A DNA stretch of 53,909 nucleotides from Chloroflexota bacterium (GTDB taxonomy: Bacteria; Chloroflexota; UBA11872): assembly GCA_022825895.1 (NCBI GenBank), contig JAJDVX010000039.1, forward strand, positions 1 to 53,909, in the 5' to 3' direction. This document shows, in pieces, positions 40,382 to 49,023 of the stretch. The notes under the pieces were generated by a model. It was given only the letters and a program-made list of their open reading frames with translations, was not told where the DNA came from and ran no database searches. Both the position numbers and the translations under genes were made by a program. Within the stretch, counting starts at the first letter, position 1. Every line of letters begins with the position of its first letter.

Positions 40382-41179
40382 TTACGCCAGCGCCGCCGCT
40401 CGCGGCGGCAGCAGGTGGCGAACCTGTGGCCGCACGTCAGCCGGCAGGTCCAGGTACACGTCCTCCGGCAAGTCGTCGATCCGCGACTTGTGATACGCCG
40501 GGTCGTATTCCTGTGAGCTCGTCCGCGTCGGGTTGAGATTCAGCCACCAGGCGGCGTAGCGGATCACCACGGCCACGCGGTCCTCGTTCGTCAGGTTTGG
40601 CGATACGGCGTGCCAGATGCGGCTGTCCACGATTCCCACCGACCCGGCTGTACCGATCAGCCGCTCCTCATCGCCGCGAGGCGTCATTGCGTCGCCGTAG
40701 GGTCCGCCGTCGCGCGGGTGGTCGTGCAGCTTGTGGCTGCCCGGCACGATGATGGTGGCCCCGTTTTCGACCCTGAAGTCCGTCAGCATCCAGAACGTGG
40801 TGAAGTGCAACGGAATGTCCGGGTACGGCGCCGGGATGCGGGTGTTGTGTTCCTGGTTGTAGGGCCAGTCGGCATGCCACACGTCACGCTGGCGACCCGG
40901 TCCGGTTACGAATCCCGTGAAGAACGACAGTCGAAAGCCCGGGCCCAGCGTGGCGTCCAGCACGTCTGTCAGCCGCGGCTCCGCCAGGTAGGGGGCCAGG
41001 TCCTGGTTGATCCGAAGGAGGTTGGAGGTCTTGCCCAGGGCCGGGATGTCGATGTCGCTGTTGGCCAGGATGTCGGCCCGAACGCGATCGCGGATTGCGG
41101 GCACCTCGTCCGATGGAATCACGCCTTCGATCAGGGTGACGCCACGCTCGAGCAGTTCGTCGGCATGAGGATTAGACAT
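40382..41179 (-). CDS. phytanoyl-CoA dioxygenase (PhyH) family protein
   Basis: 265 residues with the Fe(II)/2-oxoglutarate facial triad visible: HAD (His102, Asp104), distal His190 in SRIWHAVSPN, and Arg201 in RVAVVIRYAA for 2-oxoglutarate. The fold is that of PhyH hydroxylases (GHxDWPYNQEH..., PDIPLHFTTFWMLTDFRVENGATIIVPGSHK). It probably hydroxylates a small lipid, sugar or natural product. Its start and that of the upstream plus-strand amidase are 122 bases apart, so the two are divergently transcribed. Confidence 0.9.
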   Translation of the reverse strand: MSNPHADELLERGVTLIEGVIPSDEVPAIRDRVRADILANSDIDIPALGKTSNLLRINQDLAPYLAEPRLTDVLDATLGPGFRLSFFTGFVTGPGRQRDVWHADWPYNQEHNTRIPAPYPDIPLHFTTFWMLTDFRVENGATIIVPGSHKLHDHPRDGGPYGDAMTPRGDEERLIGTAGSVGIVDSRIWHAVSPNLTNEDRVAVVIRYAAWWLNLNPTRTSSQEYDPAYHKSRIDDLPEDVYLDLPADVRPQVRHLLPPRAAALA

Positions 41180-41300
41180 GGGTTTCGGATCCGAATGCGT
41201 TGGGCGGCTGATTCTGGCACTCGTCGACTGGACCGAACAATGGCGACGACCGGCTGATACCGTAGACCGCGCTTCACAGGACGCGCGGAGCTCGACGCCA

Positions 41301-42686
41301 ATGTCCGACGGACAAGACGTGGGTTATATCGGTATCGGCGAGGCTGCGGTGGCGCTCGGGAACGGCGAACTGTCGTCGCTGGAGCTCACCGAGGCCGTCC
41401 TGGCCCGCATCGAGCGGCTCAACCCGACGCTGAACGCCTACACCTTGGTCATGGCCGATTCGGCACGAGCGGATGCGCGAGCGGCTGACTCTCGCGCCGC
41501 CGCCGGCCGGCGGCTTGGCCCGTTGGACGGTCTCCCCATCGCAATCAAGGACGTCATCGACACCGCAGGCGTGGTGACGACCTACGGATCGATCAGATAT
41601 CGCGACCATCGTCCGGACGCAGATGCGCATGTGGTGCAGCAGCTGCGGAAGGCCGGCGCCGTGATCCTGGGCAAGACCAACACCCACGAGCTGGCCCGCG
41701 GCATCACCACCGATAACCCGCACTTCGGTCCCACCCGCAACCCCTGGGATCTGACCCGGCATCCCGGCGGATCGTCCGGCGGCTCAGGCGCCGCCGTTGC
41801 CGCCGGCATGGCTCTAGGGGCGCTGGGAACCGACACCGGCGGTTCGGTGCGGATTCCCGCGCACATGACCGGCATCAGCGGACTGAAACCAACGCACGGT
41901 CTGGTCGGCCGCACGGGCGCCAGACCCCTAGTTCGCAACTTCGACCACATCGGTCCCATGACGCGTTCGGCCGCCGACTGTGCGCTGATGCTAGACGCCA
42001 TGGCCGGACCGGACGTAAACGACCCGGACGCGGTCACCCAGCCAGCCGGAAGCTTTGCCGCCGCACTCGACGACCCAGTTGGAGGCTATCGCGCCGGAAT
42101 CGTCCGGGACTTCGCGGACGACGCGGAGCCGCGAATTCGCGAGCTATTCGCCGATGCGGTTCAGGTCATTCGGGGTCTCAGCGTCGCAATCGACATCTGG
42201 TCGCTGCCCACAGACCTTGATCCAAAGGCCGCACAAGTCGTCTCCCGCTCCGAGGGCTATGTCAGCATCCACGCGATGTTCGACGGCGACTTCAGTTCCA
42301 TTGACGAGTCCATCCATCAGCGTCTGAACGTTGGCGCCGACGCGTCAGCCTTCGACTACCTGCGCGGCCTGCAAGCTCGCGCCGACATCGAGGCCGAGGT
42401 ATCGAACGCCCTGGAGTCGCGAGATTTCCTGCTGAGCCCGGCCTACCCCTACCCAGCCGAACCCATCAAGCGGTTCGACGCCCGCGCCAACGACACCCTG
42501 CACGCTTCGTTGTTCAACTCGTCGCACCACCCGGCGCTGGTTATCCCGATGGGCTTTGCGGACGGCCTACCCGTAGGCCTGCAAATCGTCGGCCGCATGC
42601 ACGACGACGCCACCGTCCTCCAGATCGGCCACGCCTACCAACAGGTCAGCGGTCACCATTGGCAGCGACCTGACGTTCGGGCTTAG
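41301..42686 (+). CDS. amidase (amidase-signature family)
   Basis: 461 residues from ATG 41301; the GGAG upstream and family alignment argue against longer starts. The Ser-cisSer-Lys triad is visible: Lys83 (PIAIKD), GGSSGGS (156-162, cis-Ser) and Ser182 in GTDTGGSVRIP. GLKPTHGLV and VGRTGARPLVRNFDHIGPM follow. It hydrolyses a carboxamide; because GatB/GatC are not nearby, a free amidase is more likely than GatA. Confidence 0.93.
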   Translation: MSDGQDVGYIGIGEAAVALGNGELSSLELTEAVLARIERLNPTLNAYTLVMADSARADARAADSRAAAGRRLGPLDGLPIAIKDVIDTAGVVTTYGSIRYRDHRPDADAHVVQQLRKAGAVILGKTNTHELARGITTDNPHFGPTRNPWDLTRHPGGSSGGSGAAVAAGMALGALGTDTGGSVRIPAHMTGISGLKPTHGLVGRTGARPLVRNFDHIGPMTRSAADCALMLDAMAGPDVNDPDAVTQPAGSFAAALDDPVGGYRAGIVRDFADDAEPRIRELFADAVQVIRGLSVAIDIWSLPTDLDPKAAQVVSRSEGYVSIHAMFDGDFSSIDESIHQRLNVGADASAFDYLRGLQARADIEAEVSNALESRDFLLSPAYPYPAEPIKRFDARANDTLHASLFNSSHHPALVIPMGFADGLPVGLQIVGRMHDDATVLQIGHAYQQVSGHHWQRPDVRA

Positions 42687-42733
42687 CCGATTCGGTCGCG
42701 GAACGCGAACAGTCGGGACCTGACCGGCCGAAG

Positions 42734-43762
42734 CTAGGCGCTCTCCGCCAGCCGTGCGTTCGCGCGGTTCCGGTGAATCAGAGCCGTGCTCCCTAGAGCC
42801 AGCCAGGCCGGCAGAGAACACGCGAGCGCGTAGGTGAGGATCCCCATGGATCCGAACAAGCCACTGCTTGTCGTGAACGCAATGGTCAGGAAGGCCAGGG
42901 GGACAGAACTGACGTAGGCGAGAGCGCGCGAGCGTGCGTGCAGCAGATAGGCGGCAAGGCTCAGTGGAAACGCGGCGAGCCAAATGAAAACGAACGGAGG
43001 CAACAAGGCTACGGCGATATCCAATAGCCTGAGAGGCTCGCTTAGGCCCCGAAAGGTGAAGAGTTCAACGTGAATCATGAGCACGAGCACGCCAAGCGGG
43101 AGCCAGAGCGACAGTGCAAACGGCGTTAGGGTGCGCACGATTCCAGGTGGTTTGGCCGGAGCTGGGACGGCACGTCGGCGAAGTCGGACGATTGCCACGA
43201 CGTACCAGGCAGGCAGAGCGAAGGACCACGACACCGGAATGAAGACGAGCGCGTAACGAGTGACTATTGGACCGTCGGCGAGTGCCCGATAGACCACGTT
43301 TGCAAGTTTCGTGAAGGTGTCTTCGATTGCCAGCGCGTCTTGCGGGTTGGGTAAGATCCTCATCGTGGTCACGGATAGTCCAACGCTGAGTTGGACTGGC
43401 CAGTCCAAACCTCCAGACAGAGTCAGAATGGTGAGTGGCCCAAGCACTGCGGCGCAGACATAACCCAGCTCTCGAGACTGATCCCAGAGTGAATAGACCG
43501 CCCAGCTCAGCGGTATCGCCCCAAGCCACATGACCACGCATAGAACGCCGACTGCGGCGCCGTCGTTGGGAATCATCTCCTGCAATGCCACGAAGGCATC
43601 GAGCGCTCGCGGAGCGACGCCCGAATCCGGCAGCGCAATAGGAAAGTTAACGAGCTTCGGTAGTCGGCCAAAGCGGATGGCCGTAATCGCGAGAACTGCG
43701 ATCGGCAACCAGATTGGAACGACGGCAAGCTTCAGGTAGCGAAGCGCGACTCCGCGTGGCAC
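42734..43762 (-). CDS. polytopic membrane protein with an internal duplication
   Basis: 342 residues, about eight membrane helices. Two homologous halves: residues 8-150 (KLAVVPIWLPIAVLAITAIRFGRLP ... MWLGAIPLSWAVYSLWDQSRELGYVCAAVLGPLTIL) and 213-342 (ALSLWLPLGVLVLMIHVEL ... IWLAAFPLSLAAYLLHARSRALAYVSSVPLAFLTIA). The single-unit homologue encoded at 43982-44410 carries the same motifs. Function unknown; no catalytic signature. Confidence 0.7.
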   Translation of the reverse strand: MPRGVALRYLKLAVVPIWLPIAVLAITAIRFGRLPKLVNFPIALPDSGVAPRALDAFVALQEMIPNDGAAVGVLCVVMWLGAIPLSWAVYSLWDQSRELGYVCAAVLGPLTILTLSGGLDWPVQLSVGLSVTTMRILPNPQDALAIEDTFTKLANVVYRALADGPIVTRYALVFIPVSWSFALPAWYVVAIVRLRRRAVPAPAKPPGIVRTLTPFALSLWLPLGVLVLMIHVELFTFRGLSEPLRLLDIAVALLPPFVFIWLAAFPLSLAAYLLHARSRALAYVSSVPLAFLTIAFTTSSGLFGSMGILTYALACSLPAWLALGSTALIHRNRANARLAESA

Positions 43763-43981
43763 GCCGCCGCCATTACGCTCAAAGTACCAGGAGCGTGATC
43801 TAAGGCGAATCTGGCAAGAGGCCTTTGCGAGTGGGGCAGAGGCTAAGAGGATACTAAGCCTCGCTCACGTCGAGAGTTGCCGGCCTGCTTACCGTCGGCT
43901 GGAGGCTTAACAGGCACGCAGTGTCAGCCCGTTGCGAGCGCCAGTGCGAATCTCGCGGCGACCCGGAGACGAAGAAGCGCT
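43763..43981. other. intergenic region between two related membrane-protein genes
   Basis: 219 bases without a recognisable gene or repeat. The minus strand contains the leader of the 342-residue protein gene. The two membrane-protein genes are in the same orientation and could share a transcript. Confidence 0.4.
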
Positions 43982-44410
43982 CTAAGCGCTCTGAGCGCTC
44001 TCCGCCGGACTCTCCTTCGTGCGGCCCCGTTGAATCAGAGCGGTGATGCCCAGGGCGATCCAGGCAGGGGCCGAGAACGCCAGTGGGTAGGCCACGATGC
44101 CGATGGGACCGAACAGGCCGCCGAGCAACGCACCAAACACCGTGATCGGGCCAAGCACCGCTCCGAACGCGTAGGCGAGGAAGCGAGCTCGACGATAGAG
44201 CAGCGCCAATGCCGCGGTCAGCGGAATCGCCGCGATCCACGTGAAGAGCACCATGGACCCAACCATGGCGCCAACGGCCAATGGTCCGCCCAACCCGCCA
44301 TCGGTCGGCAAGCCGCCGAAGCGAATCACTGAAAGCACCAGGATCCCCAGCGGCAGCCAGAGACATATCGCCGCTAGTCGAATGAGCCGTCGAACCTTTG
44401 ACGATTGCAT
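43982..44410 (-). CDS. membrane protein, single-unit homologue of the neighbouring duplicated protein
   Basis: 142 residues from ATG 44410 (a GTG-side extension to 44434 is possible). Four membrane helices: AAICLWLPLGILVLSVIRFGGLP, MVGSMVLFTWIAAIPLTAALALL, ARFLAYAFGAVLGPITVFGALLGGLFGPIGIVAYPL and FSAPAWIALGITALIQRGR. The LWLPLGxLVL, WxAAxPL, RxLAY and PAWxALGxTALIxR motifs and the C-terminal ESA tail are shared with both halves of the 342-residue protein. Function unknown. Confidence 0.7.
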   Translation of the reverse strand: MQSSKVRRLIRLAAICLWLPLGILVLSVIRFGGLPTDGGLGGPLAVGAMVGSMVLFTWIAAIPLTAALALLYRRARFLAYAFGAVLGPITVFGALLGGLFGPIGIVAYPLAFSAPAWIALGITALIQRGRTKESPAESAQSA

Positions 44411-44527
44411 GAGCCCACCTTTGCGCCACGCCATCCCGGCATTTTAGGCCGTTCCTGGCGGGATCTGTCGGTATGAGTTCCTACACAGCCGTCAAGGCGT
44501 GGCCATGCGAGCAAGTCGAGCCGCCGA

Positions 44528-45418
44528 CTAGACCCCGTAGATTCGGGCCGTGTTTCCGCCCATGATCCAGGCTCGATCGTCGTCCGGGATATAGGCGCAC
44601 TGGTCCCGCAGGTAGTTCACCTGTGTGGCGTAGTACTCGGGTGAACGGGCCTGCTCCTGGGTCAGTGCGTTGGCCTTGGTGAATTCGGATCCCCAAATCA
44701 GCTTTCGCGGTCCGAACGTGTCGTACAGCGCGCGCAGCACCACGTCGTCGGGACCCCACCAGGCGCCCGGATAGCCGGCCAGGATTTCGAGGTTGACGTC
44801 GTAGTTTCTGACCAGATCAACGATGCCCTGGTCGAACGTCACCCGGCCGTCTCCGTCAATCAGTCCTTCCGGCGCCTTCATCCCCACATACAGCCCGTGG
44901 ACCACCGTGATCGTCAGATCGGGCCAAGCGTCCAGCAGCTTGATCAGGGCCTGAAAGTGGTCCGGAGAGTCGGTGCCGTACGAGACTGTGCAGACCGGCA
45001 GCTTCATCTGATCGACGAGCTCCCACACGGGCCAGAACCTCGGCGCATGAAAGTTGGCAAAGGCGTCGTCCGACGGCGGCCAGGGGTCGTAATAGAGCCC
45101 CTTGAATCCTTCGTCCTCAACGTGACGCTGAATGGTTGCCAACTGGGGCGGGAGGTGCGCCTTCCCACCTTCGACCTTGATTACCGCAATGAAACGATCT
45201 CGGTGCTCGCGAGCCATTCGCGCCGCGTATTTCATGCCCCAGATGTTGCAGGTGTGCAGCACGGCGTAGTCGACCCCGGTGGCGTCCATACAGTCCAGCA
45301 GGTCGGCCTCGGACTGACCGTTCTTGCCTTCGGGCCAGTAGCCCGGCATGTGGTCCTGCAACTTCTGCACGCCAACGTGGGCGTGAGCGTCGATTACCGG
45401 AAGACTGGTGTCCGTCAT
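44528..45418 (-). CDS. amidohydrolase-2 family metal-dependent hydrolase
   Basis: 296 residues. Metal site DAHAHVG (His12, His14), KGLYYDPWPPSD, TVVHGLYVG (His) and the late motif LIWGSEFTKAN. The last normally carries Asp (GSDFP type), here Glu, a conservative change that may still bind metal. Members decarboxylate or hydrolyse lactones, amides or aromatic acids. Its ATG overlaps the stop of the upstream aspartoacylase-like gene (ATGA, 45415-45418), so the two enzymes likely act in one pathway. Confidence 0.85.
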   Translation of the reverse strand: MTDTSLPVIDAHAHVGVQKLQDHMPGYWPEGKNGQSEADLLDCMDATGVDYAVLHTCNIWGMKYAARMAREHRDRFIAVIKVEGGKAHLPPQLATIQRHVEDEGFKGLYYDPWPPSDDAFANFHAPRFWPVWELVDQMKLPVCTVSYGTDSPDHFQALIKLLDAWPDLTITVVHGLYVGMKAPEGLIDGDGRVTFDQGIVDLVRNYDVNLEILAGYPGAWWGPDDVVLRALYDTFGPRKLIWGSEFTKANALTQEQARSPEYYATQVNYLRDQCAYIPDDDRAWIMGGNTARIYGV

Positions 45419-46221
45419 GTGTCGGCGCTCCTTGCGGCTGTCAGCAGATCCACCAGGCGGTCGCGCGCGGCGTGTTGCATGGCTACGCGGGTGGCGAGAG
45501 CAATCATGCCCGGCGTCTCGGTCGTCATGAAGTCGCGGATCCCGTGATCATAGAAGTAGAAGGGCAATGGCCATTCGCCGTCCGCCATGTATTCGCGAAA
45601 CCGTTCGTCCCGGGTCTCTTCGTCGCCATGTGCCACCACCCCGCCTTCGACAGGATGGTCGTCCGCCTCAGGCGTGTCGATGATCGGGCCGTGCTCGGCC
45701 ACGGCTTCCACGATCAGACGCGGCCAGGAACTGTCGCTAAAGAACGCGTAGGTGTAAAACCCCACTTCCTCGGGGTCTTCGTGGGCGTCGACAAATGTGT
45801 CGAAGGTGTCGGTCGCCACCGCGGCGCGCAGGGTGCGGACTTCAGGCACCTCGTCCCGGGCAAACTGTCGATTCAGGTCAATTCCGTCCTTGTTTTCGCG
45901 CGTCCCAAGGTCAAAGCCGGTCGGATTCAGGCAGGGAAAAACGCTGAAGGCAACCGACGGGCTCCGCTTCCACAGGCCCTGCTCCAGGAACTCCAGCACC
46001 GTCACTACCGGCGCCGGCTCATCACCGTGCGTGCCGGCGAACACCGCGAGTCGGGCCACGGCGGATTCCCGCGCTGGAATGTCGACGCGCAACAGATCCA
46101 GGCCAAGCTCCGCAATCGGATACCGAGTCAACTCGAGGCCCGCCAAAGCGGCGGCGGCTTCAACTCGCGCCGTGATCTCGGCGTAGTCGGTTGGCTTCCT
46201 CAAGGTCACCTCATGTTCCAC
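45415..46221 (-). CDS. succinylglutamate desuccinylase/aspartoacylase-like zinc hydrolase (M14 fold)
   Basis: 268 residues if started at GTG 46221; longer starts up to 46308 exist but precede the alignable domain. Zinc site: GTHGDE (His65, Glu68) and the third ligand in FVDAHED. NKDGIDLNRQF contains the substrate-binding Asn-Arg. Family members remove acyl groups from amino acids or open amide bonds. Coupled to the downstream amidohydrolase by a 4-base overlap. Confidence 0.85.
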   Translation of the reverse strand: MEHEVTLRKPTDYAEITARVEAAAALAGLELTRYPIAELGLDLLRVDIPARESAVARLAVFAGTHGDEPAPVVTVLEFLEQGLWKRSPSVAFSVFPCLNPTGFDLGTRENKDGIDLNRQFARDEVPEVRTLRAAVATDTFDTFVDAHEDPEEVGFYTYAFFSDSSWPRLIVEAVAEHGPIIDTPEADDHPVEGGVVAHGDEETRDERFREYMADGEWPLPFYFYDHGIRDFMTTETPGMIALATRVAMQHAARDRLVDLLTAARSADT

Positions 46222-46331
46222 AGGGCGGCTCAGCGTAGCGCGACCGTCACCCGTGGTCCGTGGCGCATCACACCTTCGCAAGGCCCTCGTGTGACACCAT
46301 GCCGCCACGCTCCGCCAAACGGAACACCACC

Positions 46332-46757
46332 ATGTTGAAAGGGATCGATCCGCTCCTGGGCCCGGATCTGCTGCGGATCCTCGCGGCCATGGGGCATGGG
46401 GACGAACTGGTTATCGTTGATGCCAACTTCCCGGCGGAAGCCAGCGCCAGCCGCCTCGTCCGGCTGGACGACGTGCCTGCCACGCGCGCCGCAGGAGCCA
46501 TCCTGTCGCTATTGCCATTGGACGAGTACGTGGACGAGCCCGCAGCCGTCATGTCCGTGGTCGGCGATCCAACGGCCAGGCCCGGGATATGGTCGGAATT
46601 CGAGCGAATTGCCGAGGCCGCCCATGGCGGACCCGTCGGCTTTGAGCGCGTCGAACGCTTCGCCTTTTACGAGCGGGCCCGCCAAGCCTTTGCCATCGTG
46701 GCCACCGGTGAACGACGCCTCTACGGCAACCTGATCCTGACCAAGGGCGTGCTCTGA
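46332..46757 (+). CDS. fucU: RbsD/FucU-family sugar mutarotase
   Basis: 141 residues from ATG 46332. MLKGIDPLLGPDLLRILAAMGHGDELVIVDANFPA, with the invariant GHGD and DANFP motifs (His22 catalytic), then RLVRLDDVPATRAAGAILSLLPLD and a terminal YGNLILTKGVL that favours FucU (fucose) over RbsD (ribose/pyranase). It interconverts sugar anomers. No fucose operon adjoins it. Confidence 0.9.
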   Translation: MLKGIDPLLGPDLLRILAAMGHGDELVIVDANFPAEASASRLVRLDDVPATRAAGAILSLLPLDEYVDEPAAVMSVVGDPTARPGIWSEFERIAEAAHGGPVGFERVERFAFYERARQAFAIVATGERRLYGNLILTKGVL

Positions 46758-46764
46758 GCCGGGG

Positions 46765-46974
46765 TTACCAGTCCTGACGGTCCTGGTCGCGAGCCTGGCG
46801 GCTGGCGCTGAACAGCAGATAGCCCACCAGCGCCAGGATCAGCACGACGCCTACGGTCATGATTGGGTGCCGCAGGCTAAACGGAATGAGCACAGCCGAA
46901 ATGAACAGGAATACGTAACGCGTGACCACACTCGTAAGCAGTCGCCGCGCCAGTTCGCCGAGCAGCACAATCAC
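46765..46974 (-). CDS. small two-helix membrane protein
   Basis: 69 residues: helix 1 about 12-32 (LTSVVTRYVFLFISAVLIPF), helix 2 about 38-56 (IMTVGVVLILALVGYLLFS), ending in a charged tail (ASRQARDQDRQDW). No recognisable family. Its 3' end is convergent with fucU, 7 bases apart. Confidence 0.5.
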   Translation of the reverse strand: MIVLLGELARRLLTSVVTRYVFLFISAVLIPFSLRHPIMTVGVVLILALVGYLLFSASRQARDQDRQDW

Positions 46975-47038
46975 GCCGCTTGATCCTCGAAGCGTCCGGT
47001 CCAGTCTACGGGCCGCTAACTGTGGGACTGAGGACGAG

Positions 47039-47325
47039 TCAGGCTTCCCGCTCGTCTGACGGCGCCACGTTCGCCTCCCTCAGATGATCGCGCACGAGCA
47101 CCGGATTACCCTTGCGGCAAAGGTGCGGCAGGGCAGATTCCTAGGTGAAGTGAGCTTCGACCGCACGGCGTGCGGCCCTTAGCCGTTGCCAGGACTCCAC
47201 CGCGGCGATCGCGTCTAAGTCCGCGCTGGTCGAAATGCCAATACCAACGAGCTAACTCCCGGTGCTCAGCCCAGTGATTCCCAGCCGGTCCAGGTTGCTC
47301 AGGGAAGCCCTTGCCCCAGCGCTTG
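47039..47325 (-). pseudogene. decayed unidentified gene, C-terminal part
   Basis: One minus-strand frame keeps protein-like composition through two in-frame stops: LSNLDRLGITGLSTGS-stop, then ISTSADLDAIAAVESWQRLRA followed by ARRAVEAHFT-stop, then ESALPHLCRKGNPVLVRDHL...SDEREA-stop (47039). The continuity of one frame over about 290 bases suggests a pseudogene. I do not recognise the family. An alternative open frame (47106-47417) shows no protein character. Confidence 0.35.
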
Positions 47326-47334
47326 CAGTCTTGC

Positions 47335-48186
47335 CTAGGGGTTGAAATCCAGGTACTGCCCCTGGACCCAGTTTCCGTCCTCGAGTTCGTACCAGACGGC
47401 GTCTTCGGCCTCCACAACCTGTCCGGTCAAGACCAACTCCTCGCCCTGCAGGGCGACGTATTGAATGGCTCCCTCAACAACACTTGGCGCGTCGCGCACA
47501 TTCAGGCCGATTTCAGGGACGACGACGCCGATGGTCTGCGAGACTGTCGCCGTCGTCGACTCGGATGTGGCCGCCGGCGTTGCGTCCGTCATGACCTCTT
47601 CCGTCGTCTCGCTGATCTCCAGGTACTGAACCTGCACCCAGTTCCCGTCAGCCAGTTGGCGCCAGACGATCCCGTCGATTTCACTGATCTCGTCTGTCAA
47701 CTCCAGTTCCTCGCCCTGCAGCGCGACGTACTGGACCGCGCCGTCGGCAACGCTTGGCGCGTCGCGCACATTCAGGCCTACCTGCGGGATGACAACGCCA
47801 ACAGCCAAGACCGTCGGCGCTTCCATCATGGCGTCCGGCGTCGCCGTGGGTTCGGGCGTGGGTTCGGGCGTCGGCGCCTCCGCGACTGTTCGCGGCGTTA
47901 CGGGTTGTGGCGCCGGTTGAGCCGTGGGCGTGGGCGTCGGCGCAGGCGTAGCCGTGGGAGGCGGCTGGGGGGTTGGTGTGGGAATGGGCGCGGGACTGGG
48001 TGACCTGGCGGGCGCCGTTACCAGCGGCGCGGCCGTGGATTCGGGCGTTGGCGTCGCCTCTGGCTCCGACTCGCCGCATGCCGCGAATGCGGCCAATGCG
48101 ACGCTTCCAACCAGCAAACCAGCGGCCAGCGTCTGACGTCCGGATCGTGTCCAAGCGCCGATTCTGCGGCTCACGTAATCTTTCAT
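47335..48186 (-). CDS. lipoprotein with two SH3-like domains
   Basis: 283 residues from ATG 48186. Basic N-terminus, hydrophobic core and lipobox AFAAC (Cys37), then a Pro/Thr/Ala linker (PTPTPQPPPTATPAPTPTPT type, about 42-125) typical of Chloroflexota surface lipoproteins. Two bacterial SH3 repeats follow, each with GLNVRDAPSV..GA.QYVALQGEEL.LT and W..L.DGNWVQ.QYL. The nearly identical repeats indicate recent internal duplication. It is likely a cell-envelope binding protein. It is divergent from the DUF4287 gene. Confidence 0.87.
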   Translation of the reverse strand: MKDYVSRRIGAWTRSGRQTLAAGLLVGSVALAAFAACGESEPEATPTPESTAAPLVTAPARSPSPAPIPTPTPQPPPTATPAPTPTPTAQPAPQPVTPRTVAEAPTPEPTPEPTATPDAMMEAPTVLAVGVVIPQVGLNVRDAPSVADGAVQYVALQGEELELTDEISEIDGIVWRQLADGNWVQVQYLEISETTEEVMTDATPAATSESTTATVSQTIGVVVPEIGLNVRDAPSVVEGAIQYVALQGEELVLTGQVVEAEDAVWYELEDGNWVQGQYLDFNP

Positions 48187-48257
48187 CCCCGGCATATTGG
48201 GTAGCACCGTACCGAGCATGGGCGATTGCGTCCAGTGAATCTCGGTTTACAAATGGG

Positions 48258-48839
48258 ATGAATGTTCCGATCGAGGAACGTCCCGGAGAGCACGACGTGA
48301 CGCAGCCGACCATCAGCGACGCCGCTGTCCAGGCCAAGACCGGGCGTGTCTGGGCCGAGTGGTTCACGCTCCTTGACTCCGAAGGCGCGGCCGACTCGAC
48401 CCATCGGCAGATCGCCACGGCGTTAGCAGATCGCCACGGCCTGACTGGCTGGTGGAGCCAAATGGTCACCGTGGCCTACGAACAAGCACGCGGCCGCCGC
48501 CAACCGCACGAGACCTCCCGCGGCTACCAGGTTGGCGTCAGCAAGACCGTTCCCGTGCGGGTGGACGTGCTGTTTTCGGCCTGGGAGGACGAGGCCTCGC
48601 GGGGGCGGTGGCTCGGCGACCAGTCAATTACCATTCGGCGCGCCACCCGACCCAAGTCGATGCGGATCACCTGGAGTAACGACCAGACGAACGTGGACGT
48701 CAGCTTCTGGGACAAGGGCCCCGAAAAGAGTTCCGTGCAGGTCCAGCACTCCAAGCTGACCGATCGTAACGATGTGGAAGCCAAGCGCACGTTCTGGCGC
48801 GCCGCTTTGGCGCAGTTGGCTTCCGAACTCGTGAGCTAG
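48258..48839 (+). CDS. DUF4287-SRPBCC (AHSA1-like) two-domain protein
   Basis: 193 residues from ATG 48258. Residues 16-75 match DUF4287: AKTGRVWAEWFTLLDSEGAADSTHRQIATALADRHGLTGWWSQMVTVAYEQARG. Residues 90-190 form an SRPBCC-like ligand-binding domain (VSKTVPVRVDVLFSAWEDEASRGRWL ... KSMRITWSNDQTNVDVSFWDKG ... SKLTDRNDVEAKRTFWRAALAQL). Function unknown; the fusion is common in bacteria and the SRPBCC fold binds hydrophobic ligands. Confidence 0.85.
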   Translation: MNVPIEERPGEHDVTQPTISDAAVQAKTGRVWAEWFTLLDSEGAADSTHRQIATALADRHGLTGWWSQMVTVAYEQARGRRQPHETSRGYQVGVSKTVPVRVDVLFSAWEDEASRGRWLGDQSITIRRATRPKSMRITWSNDQTNVDVSFWDKGPEKSSVQVQHSKLTDRNDVEAKRTFWRAALAQLASELVS

Positions 48840-49023
48840 CCGCAGGGTCAAGTCGCGGCCGGGCTCGGATAAGCGGCCGGATTTCCGGCGAAGCCCGATG
48901 TCAAGCCCGGCGATAGACTCCGGAGGCCACGCACGTAGCTTCTCCAACCGAGGTCAGCCCAGTGTCCGAGTGGCGGGGCGAGCTTGCGCGGCTACCGCAC
49001 GTGTCTGAGTCGTGTCAGCCGTG

